Notes: generated by a model from the sequence alone, not told the origin. Shown: positions 17,219-27,159, counted from the stretch's first letter. The stretch is 64,000 bases of DNA from JAIEOG01 sp964611895 (GCA_964611895.1 CAZTDN010000016.1:1-64000); one strand, 5' to 3'. Made by a program: numbers and translations.

Positions 17219-18481
17219 CTAGTAAATTACCTGGCTAACCGAACAAGTTGTTTGCGCACCCTTTGAATCTCGTAAAATTAACGTAAGTGGGTAGCCAGAG
17301 GCATAACCCAACATGGAGGACGCATACGGAAAGTAAAACACGGCGCTCGTAATGCTCGTAAAATAAAACGAAACGCCGGCATTGGTCGGAAACAATACCG
17401 TCACCAAGCTCGCACCGCCCCCTACGCTGATCTGGACCGGCACCGAGCGCCCCGATGGATTGGAAAAAACAGTCAACGGAACAGAGCACGCTGTCCCGGT
17501 GTTGGGCGGAACAATGCCACCGTTCCCATAGTTGAAAACAAACGGTGTAACGTTGCAGGTCGCGCCGCTGCTGGTTGAATAGGCTGCTGCGGTGACCGAC
17601 TTGGTCCCACCTGAACTGTAGCGAACCACGACTGGGTATCCGGAATTGAGTACAGTACCGCCGAGACCTGGATCAAAACTAGTAATCGCCAGGCGATCGT
17701 TTGGGTTTGCATCGGCGATGAGTTCAAACGCAATGGTTCCATCGGAGTAGTTCATGCCGGTGATATGACACGCAATCGAACCCGTTCCGCCCCCACCTCC
17801 TGTGGTACCAACGGTAATCTGCGTGGAGCAAGTTTTGGAAACCCCGGTGGCATCTCTCACGGTGATAGAGGCCGTGGGTGTTCCGGCGGCAGAATACGAT
17901 GCCGAAGCGGATCCTTGATTGCTCCCCGAGAGACTGATCCCCGAGACAACCACTCCATTGGTTCCCGGCGTGAAACCGCTAAAAGTGTAAGGCGCAGATC
18001 CCCAGGTACCGTTCACAGAAAAAGTATATTGCACCGATTGGTTGATTGCCGGGTTGGTGGTGCTTGCTACCATGGAGCACCCGGTGCCGATGTTGATCCC
18101 GGTGCTCGCACCGACTTGAAACGAATAGGACTGCCCAGCCGAATTAGCGGTGGAGTCGCGGATGAAAACCGTCCCCAAAGCGCCACTCGTTACTGCACTG
18201 GAGTTGATCGTTAAAAGCGTAGAGGATGAAAAGGTCGTCGCCCCGGCGACATTCGAAGTGCCGAGCAACGTGGTGCCGCCAATCGAAAGTGAAACTATTT
18301 GATAGGAAGGCACTCCACCCGAACACGATATGGAGACCTGTGCTGAATTGGCGCTGGCCAACGATGCTGTCACCACACAGCCCGCGGCCGATTGGTTGTT
18401 CATGCCGGGAGAGCACCCTATGGCTAAGAAGAGCAAGCCACCCAGAGCGCCACCCATTGTGTTGGTCCAAAATCTAGTCAT
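17219..18481 (-). CDS. Ser/Thr/Gly-rich lipoprotein with Ig-like repeats
   Basis: 420 residues; signal peptide with lipobox LAIGC. The mature protein is rich in Ser, Thr, Gly and Val and contains several units of about 90 residues that open with C-x-[VM] and alternate strands (CVVTASLASANSAQVSISC, CSMVASTTNPAINQSVQYTF, CHITGMNYSDGTIAFEL), resembling bacterial Ig-like or PKD-type surface domains. A Gly-rich linker (TTGGGGGTG) separates two units. Likely surface-exposed. An inverted repeat GGAATTG/CAATTCC sits at 18494-18512, just before the start codon on the transcribed side. Confidence 0.8.
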   Translation of the reverse strand: MTRFWTNTMGGALGGLLFLAIGCSPGMNNQSAAGCVVTASLASANSAQVSISCSGGVPSYQIVSLSIGGTTLLGTSNVAGATTFSSSTLLTINSSAVTSGALGTVFIRDSTANSAGQSYSFQVGASTGINIGTGCSMVASTTNPAINQSVQYTFSVNGTWGSAPYTFSGFTPGTNGVVVSGISLSGSNQGSASASYSAAGTPTASITVRDATGVSKTCSTQITVGTTGGGGGTGSIACHITGMNYSDGTIAFELIADANPNDRLAITSFDPGLGGTVLNSGYPVVVRYSSGGTKSVTAAAYSTSSGATCNVTPFVFNYGNGGIVPPNTGTACSVPLTVFSNPSGRSVPVQISVGGGASLVTVLFPTNAGVSFYFTSITSAVFYFPYASSMLGYASGYPLTLILRDSKGAQTTCSVSQVIY

Positions 18482-18657
18482 AGTTCACCTTAGGGAATTG
18501 TAGAGCAATTCCAGGACCAGAATTTAGGCACGGGCTAGGCTGGCGAGACGGCGACCGAGCAGACGCACCTTACACACGCGCTTTAGCGATGTGTTTTAAG
18601 TGCTTGTTTTTACTTGGTTTACAGGCAGTGTACATCTCACCACAAGGGTGCTACGGG

Positions 18658-21462
18658 CTAGACACTCTGTTTGGTGGGAATCGCGAGCAGAAAACTATCC
18701 AAACGAACGCGAGACGATCGGAATGCCTCCCCCAAGATCTTTCGGCGATTTTCCCACCACGAGATTTCGTTTTCGCTCACCAGCCGATTCTTACCCTGGA
18801 GCGTTTTCAAACGCAGGATCTCCGACTCGACTTCTTGCTCCATCTTTGCCACCGCCTTGGCGATACTTCCCTTTCGGAAAGACTCGGCATGACTCCCAGC
18901 TTTTTCCAAAAGTCCTCTCAGGACGGGGGCTGGGATTTTTTGCAGAACCCCAATCTGGGTATTGTCCAAAGGCTGCAGTTCGGAATGCAGTTTTTCCGCA
19001 GGCCAAGTGGAGTTAACTACTTCTCCATTGCGCCCATTCAAGAGCACACGAATCGGCTCAGTTGGAAAATATTGATCCCCATTCCACCGAGGTTCAGCGA
19101 CACACTCCAAAAAGAAATACGCTTCTACCAACAACGGAGGCCCGCCTTTTTCTGGCGCACCCGTCCACGCAGCGGCGGAAACATTCCCAAACTCCTGCGA
19201 CAAAACCGCCTCTAGCGTTCCGGTCACCAAGGGATGATCCCAGCTCATCAGAGTCAAATCATCCCGCACCAGAGCCTTGGCGCGAGAAAACGACATGCGC
19301 ATCCCCTCGGCTGGCAGTCCAGGAAAATACGTCGTAAACATGCTGTCGCCAGGTTCGGCGAAAATCGTATCTTTATCGAGCTCCTCGACGTGGATACCCA
19401 TTCCATCAAAAACAGCCTCTAAATACGCTCGCAGCTCTTCTGGACGTTCATTTTGAGCAATCGCCTTAGTGAGCGCGGTCCCCTCGACAGGATCAAAAGA
19501 GTTGATTTCAATCAGCCGATCGCGGCCCTTTTCGATCAACGCTAAAGTCGCCAGGTACTTTTCACGCGCTTTTTTAATTAAGCTCTCGAATTCTTTTTTA
19601 TCTTTGCCAAACGCGAGCTTTGGCTTGAGGAGAAACTTCTCCAACTCCTCAAAAAAATCGTCGTGGATCTGCGCCGCACCGCTTGAGGGCGCCTCAAAAA
19701 CCTGAAACACATCGCGGTACCACCGCAAAAGAACTTCTTCTCGGCTCTCGCTCAAGAACGGCACGTGCAACGAAATGTCATTTTGTTGCCCAATGCGATC
19801 CAATCGCCCTATCCGTTGTTCCAAAACATCCGGCTCAACGGGAAGATCGGCCAGAATGAGATGCTTGGCGTGCTGGAAATTTCTCCCCTCACCGCCAATT
19901 TCTGAGGATAAAAGCACTTTAGCACCGGAAGGATCTTCAAAATACGCCGCATTGCGATCGCGCGCCAAGAGTGGCTGTTCTTCATGAAACTCCACCGCGC
20001 GGATCCCATGCTCAGTCTGCAATCGCTCTTTCAGCGCCATTACTTTCTTGGGAGTTGAACAGATGAGCAGAACCTTATCATCGGTCGCCCGCAAAAATCC
20101 GCCCAACCATTCAACCAAGGCATTCTCACGCACCTCAGATTCTTTGGCGTCACCGCCGGACTTTCCTTCTAAGCGGTGCTCCTTCAGGATGCGCGCCGGA
20201 AAGGAAAAGTCTTCCAACTGGACCACACGCCGTGCATTGCGAAAATAAATTCGCCCTGTTCCGTAGTAGTCCACAAGACTGAGCATGATCGCTCGTCGGT
20301 TTTGAGAATCATTCAAGTCATCAAACAAAGCCTCATTCACTTTACCCTTTAGCAAGGCTTTGAGCTGAGTGCCCGCCTTTGCCGGCAGGTTTTTGGATGA
20401 ATGAAGCGCTTCTGCAAGCGCCACTACCTCCAAATACTTGTCATGTTCTTTCTGGTATTTTTTCCACGAGCTAAAACGCTGGGGGTCCACCAGCTTCAAC
20501 CGTCCAAAATGCCCTTCTAACCCTAGTTGCTCCGGAGTCGCGGTGAGCAAGAGCAGTCCGGGGGCACGCGAGGTGAGGTCTTCTAAGATGGCATATTCTA
20601 AAGATGGCGCTTCGTCGCTCCATTCGATCCGATGCGCTTCATCCACGACGATCATGTCCCATTGGGTTTCGAGCAAGGTTTCCAAAAGCGCCCGGTTGTC
20701 CAACGACTCCACCGCGAGGATCAGCCGCTCGTGTTCGACCAGATCGGCACCTTCTAACAACTCATCTGTTTGAGACTCTGGCACCCAAAAGGACAGGTTG
20801 AACCGGCGAAGCATTTCGACAAACCATTGATTGACCAAAGCCTGCGGCACAATCAACAAAACCCGGCGCACCCGCTCTGTGGTAATGAGCTGGTGCAAAA
20901 TCCACCCTGCTTCGATGGTTTTTCCTAATCCGACTTCATCTGCCAACAACGCACGCGGGATACCACGGCGACTGACTTGCGAAACGACATACGCCTGGTG
21001 GGGTAAAAGCATTACCCGCGGACCAATCAACCCCCTCACCTGGGACCGGAGCATGCGATCTCGGTAAACCATTGTCTTGCGACGCAGCTCAAATGCCCCC
21101 AACGGATCGACTTGCCCAGCGAAAAAGCGCTCGAGTGGCCTCTGGAGTTTATGTTCTGCGGAGAGTTCGCTCTCACAAACGCGCTGGCGGAGCCGCCCAA
21201 AGTACCAAATCAGCCCTTCACGAGTGTCTATTTTGAGGACTTCAAAGGCTTCTCCCACTCGGGGGCGAACCATGTCTCCGAGACGGAACTCCAATCGACG
21301 TAACGGGGCAGTGCGTTTGTTGTACCGGCGGATGGACCCCGAGGCAGGGTACTCCAGCTCCACGACGAAAGAATCAAACGTACGAACAAAACCGAGCCCT
21401 AATTCCGGCTCTGCTTCGCTAATCCAAACCTGACCTTGGCGAAATTCAATTACGGGAGGCAC
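18658..21462 (-). CDS. rapA: RapA-like Swi2/Snf2 ATPase (RNA polymerase recycling)
   Basis: 934 residues from GTG, close to the 968 of Escherichia coli RapA. N-terminal beta-barrel (Tudor-like) domains occupy about 1-115. The helicase core follows: ADEVGLGKTIEAGW (Lys181, motif I), LLIVPQALVNQW (Ia), VVDEAHRIEW (274-277, motif II), LLLLTATPEQL (III), then LLSSEIGGEGRNFQ and LEQRIGRLDRIGQQNDI (motif VI). RapA binds RNA polymerase and helps it recycle after termination. The long C-terminal region matches RapA rather than general Snf2 proteins. It starts 39 bases after the NDH-2 stop on the same strand, so the two could be co-transcribed. Confidence 0.9.
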   Translation of the reverse strand: MPPVIEFRQGQVWISEAEPELGLGFVRTFDSFVVELEYPASGSIRRYNKRTAPLRRLEFRLGDMVRPRVGEAFEVLKIDTREGLIWYFGRLRQRVCESELSAEHKLQRPLERFFAGQVDPLGAFELRRKTMVYRDRMLRSQVRGLIGPRVMLLPHQAYVVSQVSRRGIPRALLADEVGLGKTIEAGWILHQLITTERVRRVLLIVPQALVNQWFVEMLRRFNLSFWVPESQTDELLEGADLVEHERLILAVESLDNRALLETLLETQWDMIVVDEAHRIEWSDEAPSLEYAILEDLTSRAPGLLLLTATPEQLGLEGHFGRLKLVDPQRFSSWKKYQKEHDKYLEVVALAEALHSSKNLPAKAGTQLKALLKGKVNEALFDDLNDSQNRRAIMLSLVDYYGTGRIYFRNARRVVQLEDFSFPARILKEHRLEGKSGGDAKESEVRENALVEWLGGFLRATDDKVLLICSTPKKVMALKERLQTEHGIRAVEFHEEQPLLARDRNAAYFEDPSGAKVLLSSEIGGEGRNFQHAKHLILADLPVEPDVLEQRIGRLDRIGQQNDISLHVPFLSESREEVLLRWYRDVFQVFEAPSSGAAQIHDDFFEELEKFLLKPKLAFGKDKKEFESLIKKAREKYLATLALIEKGRDRLIEINSFDPVEGTALTKAIAQNERPEELRAYLEAVFDGMGIHVEELDKDTIFAEPGDSMFTTYFPGLPAEGMRMSFSRAKALVRDDLTLMSWDHPLVTGTLEAVLSQEFGNVSAAAWTGAPEKGGPPLLVEAYFFLECVAEPRWNGDQYFPTEPIRVLLNGRNGEVVNSTWPAEKLHSELQPLDNTQIGVLQKIPAPVLRGLLEKAGSHAESFRKGSIAKAVAKMEQEVESEILRLKTLQGKNRLVSENEISWWENRRKILGEAFRSSRVRLDSFLLAIPTKQSV

Positions 21463-21501
21463 TTTTACTCTTTATCAAATTTTTTAAAAAAGAGCCCTAT
21501 T

Positions 21502-22767
21502 CTACCGATCTTTCGGCAAATAGGAATGCCATTCCTTATGAACTATCAATCGAGCCCCTCGAGAAAAGGTGAGGTAGGCCCAGGCCCAGTCAAAAAGAAC
21601 AAAGAGGCGGTTCTTAAAACCGATCAGGTAATAGATGTGAACCAAAAGCCATGCCAACCAGGCCGTAAAACCCGCAAATTCTAGCGACTTTGTTTGCACT
21701 ACCGCTTTTTTTCGGCCAATGGTCGCCATCTGCCCTTTGTCTAGATACTTAAACGGCTTGCGAGGTCGTTTTTGCAGATCCGCCAGGATATTGGCCGCAG
21801 CCCAACGCCCCTGCTGCATTGCCACAGGCGCAAGCCCTGGCAAAGGCTGCCCCTCTTGTCCAAGACAGTGGGCCTGATCCCCCAGCACAAAAACATGGGG
21901 AAAACCGGCGATGCTCAAATCAGGCTCCACGTAAACCCGTCCGCTCTTGTCCAGCGGAACTCCCAATGCTTTTCCCAGACTAGAGGGTTGCACGCCTGCC
22001 GCCCAGAGCACTGTCGAGGCTTGCAAAAACTCCCCCCCCAGTTGCACCCCTTCGGGAGAGACCGCGCTGACTCGGCTAGAGGTCCAAATCTGCACTCCTA
22101 GGTTTTCTAAATCACGAGCAGCTCGCTTTGCTAAGTTTTCCGAAAAACTCGCAAGAATTCTGGGACCCGCTTCAATGAGCAGCACGCGAGTCCGTGCGGG
22201 ATCGATGCGTTTGAAATCCCGGGATAAAGTGTACCGACTAATCTCGCCCAAAGCCCCTGCCAACTCCACGCCCGTGGGCCCCGCTCCCACCACCACAAAA
22301 GTCAGTAGCTGCTTTTGCTTTTCGGGGTCGGGTTCGCGTTCGGCGAGTTCAAAGGCCAACAGACACCGACGTCGGATCTCAGTCGCTTGCTCCAATGTTT
22401 TTAGCCCGGGTGCGTTTTCTTCCCACTCGGTGTGACCAAAATAGCTATGCTTAGAACCACAGGCCAAAACCGCGTAGTCGAACGGCGTTTCCCCCGCGTC
22501 GGAAACAATCTTGCATTCCCGCAACAAGACCTTGCTGACATTCGCCAGGTGGACTGTCACGTTGGAATATCCCGACAATAGAGATCGAATGGGCGCAGCA
22601 ATTTCTGCGGGAGACAAACCCGCAGTCGCGACTTGATACAGCAGCGGTTGAAACAGGTGGTAGTTTCTCCGGTCGAGCACTTCGACTTGCACCCCGGGTT
22701 TTCCGGCCAAAGATTTGGCTGCATTCAACCCAGCAAACCCTGCTCCGACGATGACGATTTTTTTCAA
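21502..22767 (-). CDS. ndh: Type II NADH:quinone oxidoreductase
   Basis: 421 residues. The start is TTG at 22767 (GGAG 6 bases before), which opens directly on KKIVIVGAGFAGLNAAKSL, the FAD-binding fingerprint; the frame extends to 22908 but that part overlaps the promoter side of the divergent lipoprotein gene. NAD-binding motif FVVVGAGPTGVELAGAL lies near residue 165, with ASTVLWAAGVQPS and GHVFVLGDQAH-like FPHVFVLGDQAHC toward the C-terminus. A hydrophobic C-terminal helix (WLAWLLVHIYYLIGF) supports membrane association. It transfers electrons from NADH to quinone without pumping protons. Confidence 0.9.
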   Translation of the reverse strand: MKKIVIVGAGFAGLNAAKSLAGKPGVQVEVLDRRNYHLFQPLLYQVATAGLSPAEIAAPIRSLLSGYSNVTVHLANVSKVLLRECKIVSDAGETPFDYAVLACGSKHSYFGHTEWEENAPGLKTLEQATEIRRRCLLAFELAEREPDPEKQKQLLTFVVVGAGPTGVELAGALGEISRYTLSRDFKRIDPARTRVLLIEAGPRILASFSENLAKRAARDLENLGVQIWTSSRVSAVSPEGVQLGGEFLQASTVLWAAGVQPSSLGKALGVPLDKSGRVYVEPDLSIAGFPHVFVLGDQAHCLGQEGQPLPGLAPVAMQQGRWAAANILADLQKRPRKPFKYLDKGQMATIGRKKAVVQTKSLEFAGFTAWLAWLLVHIYYLIGFKNRLFVLFDWAWAYLTFSRGARLIVHKEWHSYLPKDR

Positions 22768-22920
22768 GCAGGACTCCTTCCGAGGATCTATCTTACCACC
22801 GCCTGAATACACCCCTGTTAAAAACCTCGCCATTGGGTAACAAACTACGTCCTCATCCAGCGCCGTAAGCTCAAATTCTGCCTGGCTTCGCTGGTCTTTG
22901 CCTTGCAATTCCAGGAGCCC

Positions 22921-23823
22921 GTGGCGACGTGGAACAAAATCCAGACCCTCGGAGTATTGAGCAGCCTGCTCTTGATCACGGCCTGTGGAGGCAATCCCCT
23001 CGGCGTGCGGTTCGACGCATCGGTTCCCGGCGATCAGCGCTCGTTTGTCGAGTCTGACCTTAACCGACTCGCTTCGTTGCAGCTGGGTACGGCGACTTCG
23101 AGCGATCTCTCAGCACTAGGAATGAGTGACCTTTCCGCGACAAGCCTGACGCAGTGGCTGCAGAGCCGCATGGCTTATATCGTCGGGGAAGGTTTTGACT
23201 ATGAAACCAACTCCACTCGTTACCCGGTCTCCGGGGGCCTGCGTTTTACGAGCTATACGGGCTACGGACAAGAAACGCTGTTTAGCGCGCTCGGCCAGGC
23301 GTCCAACACCCAAACCGTGATGATGAATTTGGGCGCGTACTTGTACCTAGACGGAAAAGAGAAACAATCCGAGTATGTCTTGCGACTGAGCAATGGAAAA
23401 ACCGTTTCTGTTTTTTCTCCACGAGTGAACATCGTACAAATCGGCGAAGGATTGTTCGAAGCCAATGCCATCCCAGGCGTAGCATTGGGCGCAAAATCCA
23501 ATTCCTTGCTACGTACTTCGACCTATTTTCACGAAGGGCGCCATTCAGATGGCAACGGGACCAATGCTGGTTTTCCGCACGCTTCTTGCCCCAGCGGAGA
23601 TTACGCAGATCTCTACGCTTGCGAGAACAATTCCAACGGACCGTACGCGATTCAAACCGTTTTTCTTCGGTACGCTATCCCGACTTGCACTGACTGCAGC
23701 TATACCGAACAAGCTGGATTGGAGATCTCGATGGCGGATTATGCTTCACGCCAAATCCAGCGCTTGTTCCCTAGCGCTACCCCTGAAGCCTTGAGCAACT
23801 CCGCTTATGGGAGTGCCCGATAG
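22921..23823 (+). CDS. Lipoprotein with an HExxH motif, putative metallopeptidase
   Basis: 300 residues from GTG at 22921 after AGGAG (TTG at 22903 is an alternative). The signal peptide ends in the lipobox LITAC. About 180 residues from the lipid anchor lies STYFHEGRHSDGNG, an H-E-x-x-H zinc motif; TEQAGLEISMADYA near residue 275 offers a possible third-ligand Glu. The domain does not match a family I can name, and HExxH alone is weak evidence of protease activity. Six cysteines follow the motif (ASCPSGDYADLYAC, CTDC). It is divergent from NDH-2 and overlaps the next gene by one base. Confidence 0.7.
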   Translation: MATWNKIQTLGVLSSLLLITACGGNPLGVRFDASVPGDQRSFVESDLNRLASLQLGTATSSDLSALGMSDLSATSLTQWLQSRMAYIVGEGFDYETNSTRYPVSGGLRFTSYTGYGQETLFSALGQASNTQTVMMNLGAYLYLDGKEKQSEYVLRLSNGKTVSVFSPRVNIVQIGEGLFEANAIPGVALGAKSNSLLRTSTYFHEGRHSDGNGTNAGFPHASCPSGDYADLYACENNSNGPYAIQTVFLRYAIPTCTDCSYTEQAGLEISMADYASRQIQRLFPSATPEALSNSAYGSAR

Positions 23824-24353
23824 TGAGCAGGAAAAACGCCGCACTCTGGTCCCTCGCGCTTGCGGTGGTTTTGTTTTGGTCCCTTAAACCCGCTGCACCG
23901 ACTGCAGTGGCGACAACCACCCTGGCCGCGGGCACCAAAAGCGTTGACGTATTTGCTGAGCCCCTCTCTAAGTCGCACGCCGCACCAAAACAGCACGCAG
24001 TTTTTGAAGAGTTTTCTCGTTCGGTCTTAGCAAATCTGCCCACGGTGGAAGCGATGCGCGCCGAAGGGGGAAGCTACCAATTCACTCCAAAATCGACCCT
24101 TGCCGCCAGCGCCTCTCTGGGCCAAATTGCTGAGTCTCTCGCCCGCCATCCAGAATGGATCACCATCGGAATGGGCTTTTATGATGAGTGCGCGCGGCGC
24201 TCAGACGTGGTTCAGGCCGTGCGCGCGGTTTGCTTGCATCACCTGAAGCACTGGGCACGCAAACAGCCCGAGGTCACGACTTTGCATCCGTCAGATTATC
24301 CCGAAGAAGTTTGGCATTTGAGCGATTCGCTGCCGCCAGTTCGAACCCGCTAA
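23823..24353 (+). CDS. Exported or membrane-anchored protein of unknown function
   Basis: 176 residues from a GTG that overlaps the stop codon of the HExxH lipoprotein gene by one base (TAGTG), so it is co-translated with it. Residues 7-22 are hydrophobic (LWSLALAVVLFWSL) and act as a signal or anchor. The rest is mostly helical, with a Cys pair (DECARRSDV, VRAVCLHHLKHWA). The tight coupling suggests a partner of the lipoprotein. No family is recognised. Confidence 0.65.
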   Translation: MSRKNAALWSLALAVVLFWSLKPAAPTAVATTTLAAGTKSVDVFAEPLSKSHAAPKQHAVFEEFSRSVLANLPTVEAMRAEGGSYQFTPKSTLAASASLGQIAESLARHPEWITIGMGFYDECARRSDVVQAVRAVCLHHLKHWARKQPEVTTLHPSDYPEEVWHLSDSLPPVRTR

Positions 24354-24985
24354 GGCCCAACGGGTAGGGGTTTTGTTTTGGCTTTTTTGGGCTTGAGCTC
24401 CGCCAACCCCACGGCATAACCCGCGGAGTCCGCGCGCAGAACTGCCATCACAGCCTTGGACGGACCCTTGGGAGGGTGCACCAGGCGAGAATACAAAAAC
24501 ACTTCAATTTCTTCTGGCCCCGAACTGGTAAGCTCAATTTCCAAGCGATCGGACGCGCCGGCCAGCGAATCGCCTACCAGCTTATTCACTTTGGGGTCCA
24601 ATTCAAAGGCGTCTAACTCACCCAGGACCGGATCCGCACTTCTCAAACCTTTTTCTTTCAGCACGATTTCGCATAGTTCAACTTCCGTCTTATTCCCCTC
24701 AAAGCTGACTGTCGCCGCGACGACGTCAGCATCCCCCTCCCCGGGGCCTACATGAATCAGCTGGGTCACTAGGTAAGTCTTTTTTCCATTTTCTTCTTCG
24801 AAAATCAGGGCTGCTTGTTCGGGCTCGTATTCTTTGCCCCCCAAAGCCGCCACAACGTCCGCGTTCGAAGCAAATGCCTCAATCGCAGCGCGCTTTAAAG
24901 TATCGGACTTGGTAATCGGCATGGCCTGTAAGGACGGCGACGAAAAACCCATTAAACTCAGAGAAACCAATAGATGTCGTATCAA
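24350..24985 (-). CDS. Exported protein of unknown function
   Basis: 211 residues; signal peptide MIRHLLVSLSLMGFSSPSLQA. The mature part alternates short strands (AALIFEEENGKKTYLVTQLI, VFLYSRLVH) and ends in a Lys/Pro-rich tail (LKPKKAKTKPLPVGP). One cysteine (VELCEIVLKE). Convergent with the preceding gene, overlapping by 4 bases, and divergent from the permease. No domain recognised. Confidence 0.65.
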   Translation of the reverse strand: MIRHLLVSLSLMGFSSPSLQAMPITKSDTLKRAAIEAFASNADVVAALGGKEYEPEQAALIFEEENGKKTYLVTQLIHVGPGEGDADVVAATVSFEGNKTEVELCEIVLKEKGLRSADPVLGELDAFELDPKVNKLVGDSLAGASDRLEIELTSSGPEEIEVFLYSRLVHPPKGPSKAVMAVLRADSAGYAVGLAELKPKKAKTKPLPVGP

Positions 24986-25065
24986 AGCAAACCTCCACTT
25001 TTTCCCAGGTCTAGCCGCGATTTATCCCGAGCGCAATCCCGGATTCCCTGCTAAATTGCGTTCCC

Positions 25066-26358
25066 ATGCAACCCACTCGACAGATCTCGCTCTTTGACGC
25101 TGTTTGCCTCATTGCCGGGATCATGATTGGGGCCGGCATCTTTGAAAGTTCCCCGGCGGTGGCTCAGAACACTTCAAGCGCGTCGATGTTGCTCTTGGTT
25201 TGGTTGGTGGGTGGAGCCCTTTCGTTGTTGGGGGCATTCACTTACGCAGGCTTGGCACAAGCGTTTCCGGAGACTGGGGGCGACTATGTCTACCTCAAAA
25301 GAGCGTTCGGAAAACGCCTAAGTTTTGTTTACGCGTGGTCGATGCTTGCGGTCGTGCGTCCTGGAAACATTGGCGCCATGGCGTACGTTTTTGCGCGCTA
25401 TGCGGATGCGGTATATCCCTTGGGAAAAAATGGTTTGTTCATTTACGCCAGCGCGAGTGTCTTGCTTATTTCTGCATTGAACCTGCTGGGTACGCGAGAA
25501 AGCAAAGCGATCCAGAACGGCCTGACAGTGGCAAAAGTCGGTGGCATTATTTTGTTGGTCGGACTGGCATTCACGCGCCCGCCCATTGAACTCTCTGCCG
25601 AAACGATCCCGACAAACCCCTCGTTCACGTTGGCTCTGATTTACGTCTTGTTTGCTTATGGGGGTTGGAACGAGATCGCGTTCGTCGCGGCCGAGGTCAA
25701 AAACCCCCAACGAAATCTTTTCCGCGCGCTGGTCGGAGGCACTTTTGTCGTCGCGGGGATTTATTTTCTGGTGAACTGTGCTTTTTTATATTCCCTGGGC
25801 TTTGAAGGATTGAGGCAATCGAGTGCTGCAGCCCATGTACTTGCGAGCCACACGCTTTCTCAAACCGGGGGAGCTCTCGTCAGCGCCTTGATCGCCGTGT
25901 CGGCCTGGGGAGCACTGCATGGAATGATTTTTTCCGGAGCGCGGATCTACTATGCCATGGGACAAGACCACCGTCTTTTTAGTCGTCTCGGAGTTTGGAG
26001 CGAGAACGGTACTCCCGTGTGGTCCATTCTCACCGAATCGGGTATCACGCTCGCTCTAATGGCCGCTTTTGCCGGCAGCCCCAGCGGGTTTGAAAGCTTT
26101 ATTCTATTTACCACCCCGTTGTTCTGGCTCTTTATGGTGGCTGTAGCTCTGGCTGCATTTCGCCTCCTTCGCGGCCCGCAATCGCGCCCTCTTGCCTCGG
26201 CTCTGTTTCTTGCCACGGGCTGTTTCATGCTGTTCATGTCGCTAAAGTATGCGGCGGACAATCTCGCCATAGAAGTGCTGGGATCTGTCGTCATTCTGGT
26301 GTTAGGAGTGGCCCTTGAACGGGTCGAATCCCAGGGGAAACACTCCCTGAAAAATTGA
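25066..26358 (+). CDS. APC-family amino acid permease
   Basis: 430 residues with 12 membrane segments. The first helix carries the family signature LIAGIMIGAGIFESSPAVA (broken helix with G-x-G), followed by LVWLVGGALSLLGAFTYAGLA and FPETGGDYVYLKRAFG, both strongly typical of the amino acid-polyamine-organocation superfamily (LAT/ serine-threonine exchanger-like). The length fits the family. It acts in the inner membrane as a proton- or exchange-coupled amino acid transporter; the substrate is not evident. Monocistronic. Confidence 0.9.
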   Translation: MQPTRQISLFDAVCLIAGIMIGAGIFESSPAVAQNTSSASMLLLVWLVGGALSLLGAFTYAGLAQAFPETGGDYVYLKRAFGKRLSFVYAWSMLAVVRPGNIGAMAYVFARYADAVYPLGKNGLFIYASASVLLISALNLLGTRESKAIQNGLTVAKVGGIILLVGLAFTRPPIELSAETIPTNPSFTLALIYVLFAYGGWNEIAFVAAEVKNPQRNLFRALVGGTFVVAGIYFLVNCAFLYSLGFEGLRQSSAAAHVLASHTLSQTGGALVSALIAVSAWGALHGMIFSGARIYYAMGQDHRLFSRLGVWSENGTPVWSILTESGITLALMAAFAGSPSGFESFILFTTPLFWLFMVAVALAAFRLLRGPQSRPLASALFLATGCFMLFMSLKYAADNLAIEVLGSVVILVLGVALERVESQGKHSLKN

Positions 26359-26395
26359 TGCAGCGCGCTGTTTTGCCCCCTGCTATACTGAGCTT

Positions 26396-26809
26396 ATGAA
26401 ACTATTTTGCTCGATGGTGGTTTTGTCCGCTCTGGTGGCAGGTTGCGGCAGGCCCATTTGCTTTGGCCCCATTGGAAACTTGGCGGATTGCTACCCCCGA
26501 AGTTCCTCCAACACAACAGGCTCCACAACGGCTTTTCATATTGAGGTGCCCACCGCCAACCAGGGCCTTCCGATCACGCGTGGAGCTTCGATTGTTCTTA
26601 CGGCCCGCAACGGCATTGGCCCGTATCACTGGCAAATCATCAGCACCGGAACCACGGGAACATTATCTATCAGCGGGCAGACAGGGCCGATTTTTACCGG
26701 CAATACGGTCACCTATACGGCGCCCAGCGCCGCTGCCACAACGACGATTCAACTGTCTGATAGCGCAGGCACCGTCCAGTCCACCCAGCTCGCGCTAGTA
26801 ACGATGTAG
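26396..26809 (+). CDS. Small lipoprotein with one Ig-like domain
   Basis: 137 residues; lipobox LVAGC (residues 13-17). After a Cys/Pro-rich linker the last 85 residues (TANQGLPITRGASIVLTARN onward, then GPYHWQIIS, TVTYTAPSAAATTTIQLSD) show the strand pattern of bacterial Ig-like/cadherin-like surface domains. Likely envelope-anchored. Similar in style to the lipoprotein at 17219-18481. Adjacent to, but not obviously part of, an operon. Confidence 0.7.
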   Translation: MKLFCSMVVLSALVAGCGRPICFGPIGNLADCYPRSSSNTTGSTTAFHIEVPTANQGLPITRGASIVLTARNGIGPYHWQIISTGTTGTLSISGQTGPIFTGNTVTYTAPSAAATTTIQLSDSAGTVQSTQLALVTM

Positions 26810-26811
26810 TC

Positions 26812-27009
26812 CTACGCCTGCGTAAAGACGGTAAAGACGTATTCTTTGATTTCTTTTTTCTGGTAGAGATTGAGCGCCGCCAAACGGCTCCGCAAGCGAT
26901 TCAGGGCTATCGCAGCCGCCTGCTTTTCGCCAGGCGTTCCAGGGCGATGGTACAGAGCTTCTATCCGCTCCAACTTCCGCGTTAATTCTTCTCGTGAACT
27001 GCGCTCCAT
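26812..27009 (-). CDS. Small helical protein
   Basis: 65 residues from an ATG preceded by GAGGGCGG. The frame is open to 27381, but the extra residues look non-coding. The sequence ERIEALYHRPGTPGEKQAAAIALNRLRSRL is a two-helix pattern reminiscent of DUF2786-type segments (K-x-x-K-I-x-A-L with a short loop and Ala-rich helix). It may be a regulatory or nucleic-acid-associated small protein; function is unknown. It ends 3 bases from the convergent lipoprotein gene and diverges from the RDD gene. Confidence 0.6.
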   Translation of the reverse strand: MERSSREELTRKLERIEALYHRPGTPGEKQAAAIALNRLRSRLAALNLYQKKEIKEYVFTVFTQA

Positions 27010-27159
27010 ACCGCCCTCAACACCCATTAAATGCAAGCGCGCCAACGCCCCTTTCCCGCACACCCGCCTCCCGAAGTGACAGAACTTGGCAGTCACCAAA
27101 CGCCGTTGCGCGCCCCTACCTCGTATTCCACAAGTATCCATGCTAGGATTTTCGCCGTT

